Source: an uncultured Bacteriovoracaceae bacterium (GTDB taxonomy: Bacteria; Bdellovibrionota; Bacteriovoracia; Bacteriovoracales; Bacteriovoracaceae). From it: 6,127 nucleotides of DNA. Within the stretch, counting starts at the first letter, position 1. Every line of letters starts with the position of its first letter. The translations under genes and the position numbers were made by a program. Below, piece by piece: positions 6,117 to 6,127 of the stretch. The DNA is taken from positions 1-6,127 of the forward strand of contig CALFYV010000252.1 of assembly GCA_937952395.1 (NCBI GenBank), given 5' to 3'. The notes beneath the pieces are model-generated. The model was given only the letters and a program-made list of their open reading frames with translations, was not told the origin of the DNA and ran no database searches.

Positions 6117-6127
6117 AAAATTGTCCT

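Overview
The window is AT-rich and gene-dense, with five complete plus-strand genes, a convergent minus-strand gene and a divergent pgpA. Its make-up points to the predatory Bdellovibrio/Bacteriovorax group, more likely the low-GC Bacteriovorax-like branch. The clues are a minus-strand gene that looks like the family I recall as TIGR04552 (myxobacteria and Bdellovibrio relatives), a small eight-cysteine zinc protein of a delta-proteobacterial type, and the low GC. This is an inference from gene content, not a taxonomic assignment.

Positions 1-4381 form one tightly packed plus-strand run. It starts with the C-terminus of an unrecognised, possibly outer-membrane protein. Then come a small double zinc-ribbon protein, the transcript cleavage factor GreA, the branch-migration helicase RecG, a short FHA-like protein and an alpha/beta hydrolase. 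Junctions are overlaps of 1, 4 and 17 nt, then gaps of 17 and 2 nt, as expected for one translationally coupled operon. Its promoter lies upstream of the window. GreA (rescue of backtracked RNA polymerase) and RecG (rescue of stalled forks and R-loops) together suggest a link to transcription-replication conflicts, but this is inference.

Positions 4347-5579 hold a 410-residue minus-strand gene that converges on the hydrolase gene and overlaps its 3' end by 35 nt. Such proteins are normally left as 'hypothetical', but the C-terminal half carries, in the right order, the landmarks of a RelA/SpoT (p)ppGpp synthetase fold: KxxxSxxxK, DRVGVRFI, DYKAIH and FEVQI. This is the most interesting observation here.

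Positions 5580-5657 are a 78-bp divergent intergenic region with candidate promoters in both directions and a loosely repeated GTAANNG motif. It is followed by pgpA (phosphatidylglycerophosphatase A), which appears to start at TTG. No tRNA, rRNA, CRISPR array, insertion sequence or convincing intrinsic terminator was seen, and no gene-free stretch exceeds 300 bases.
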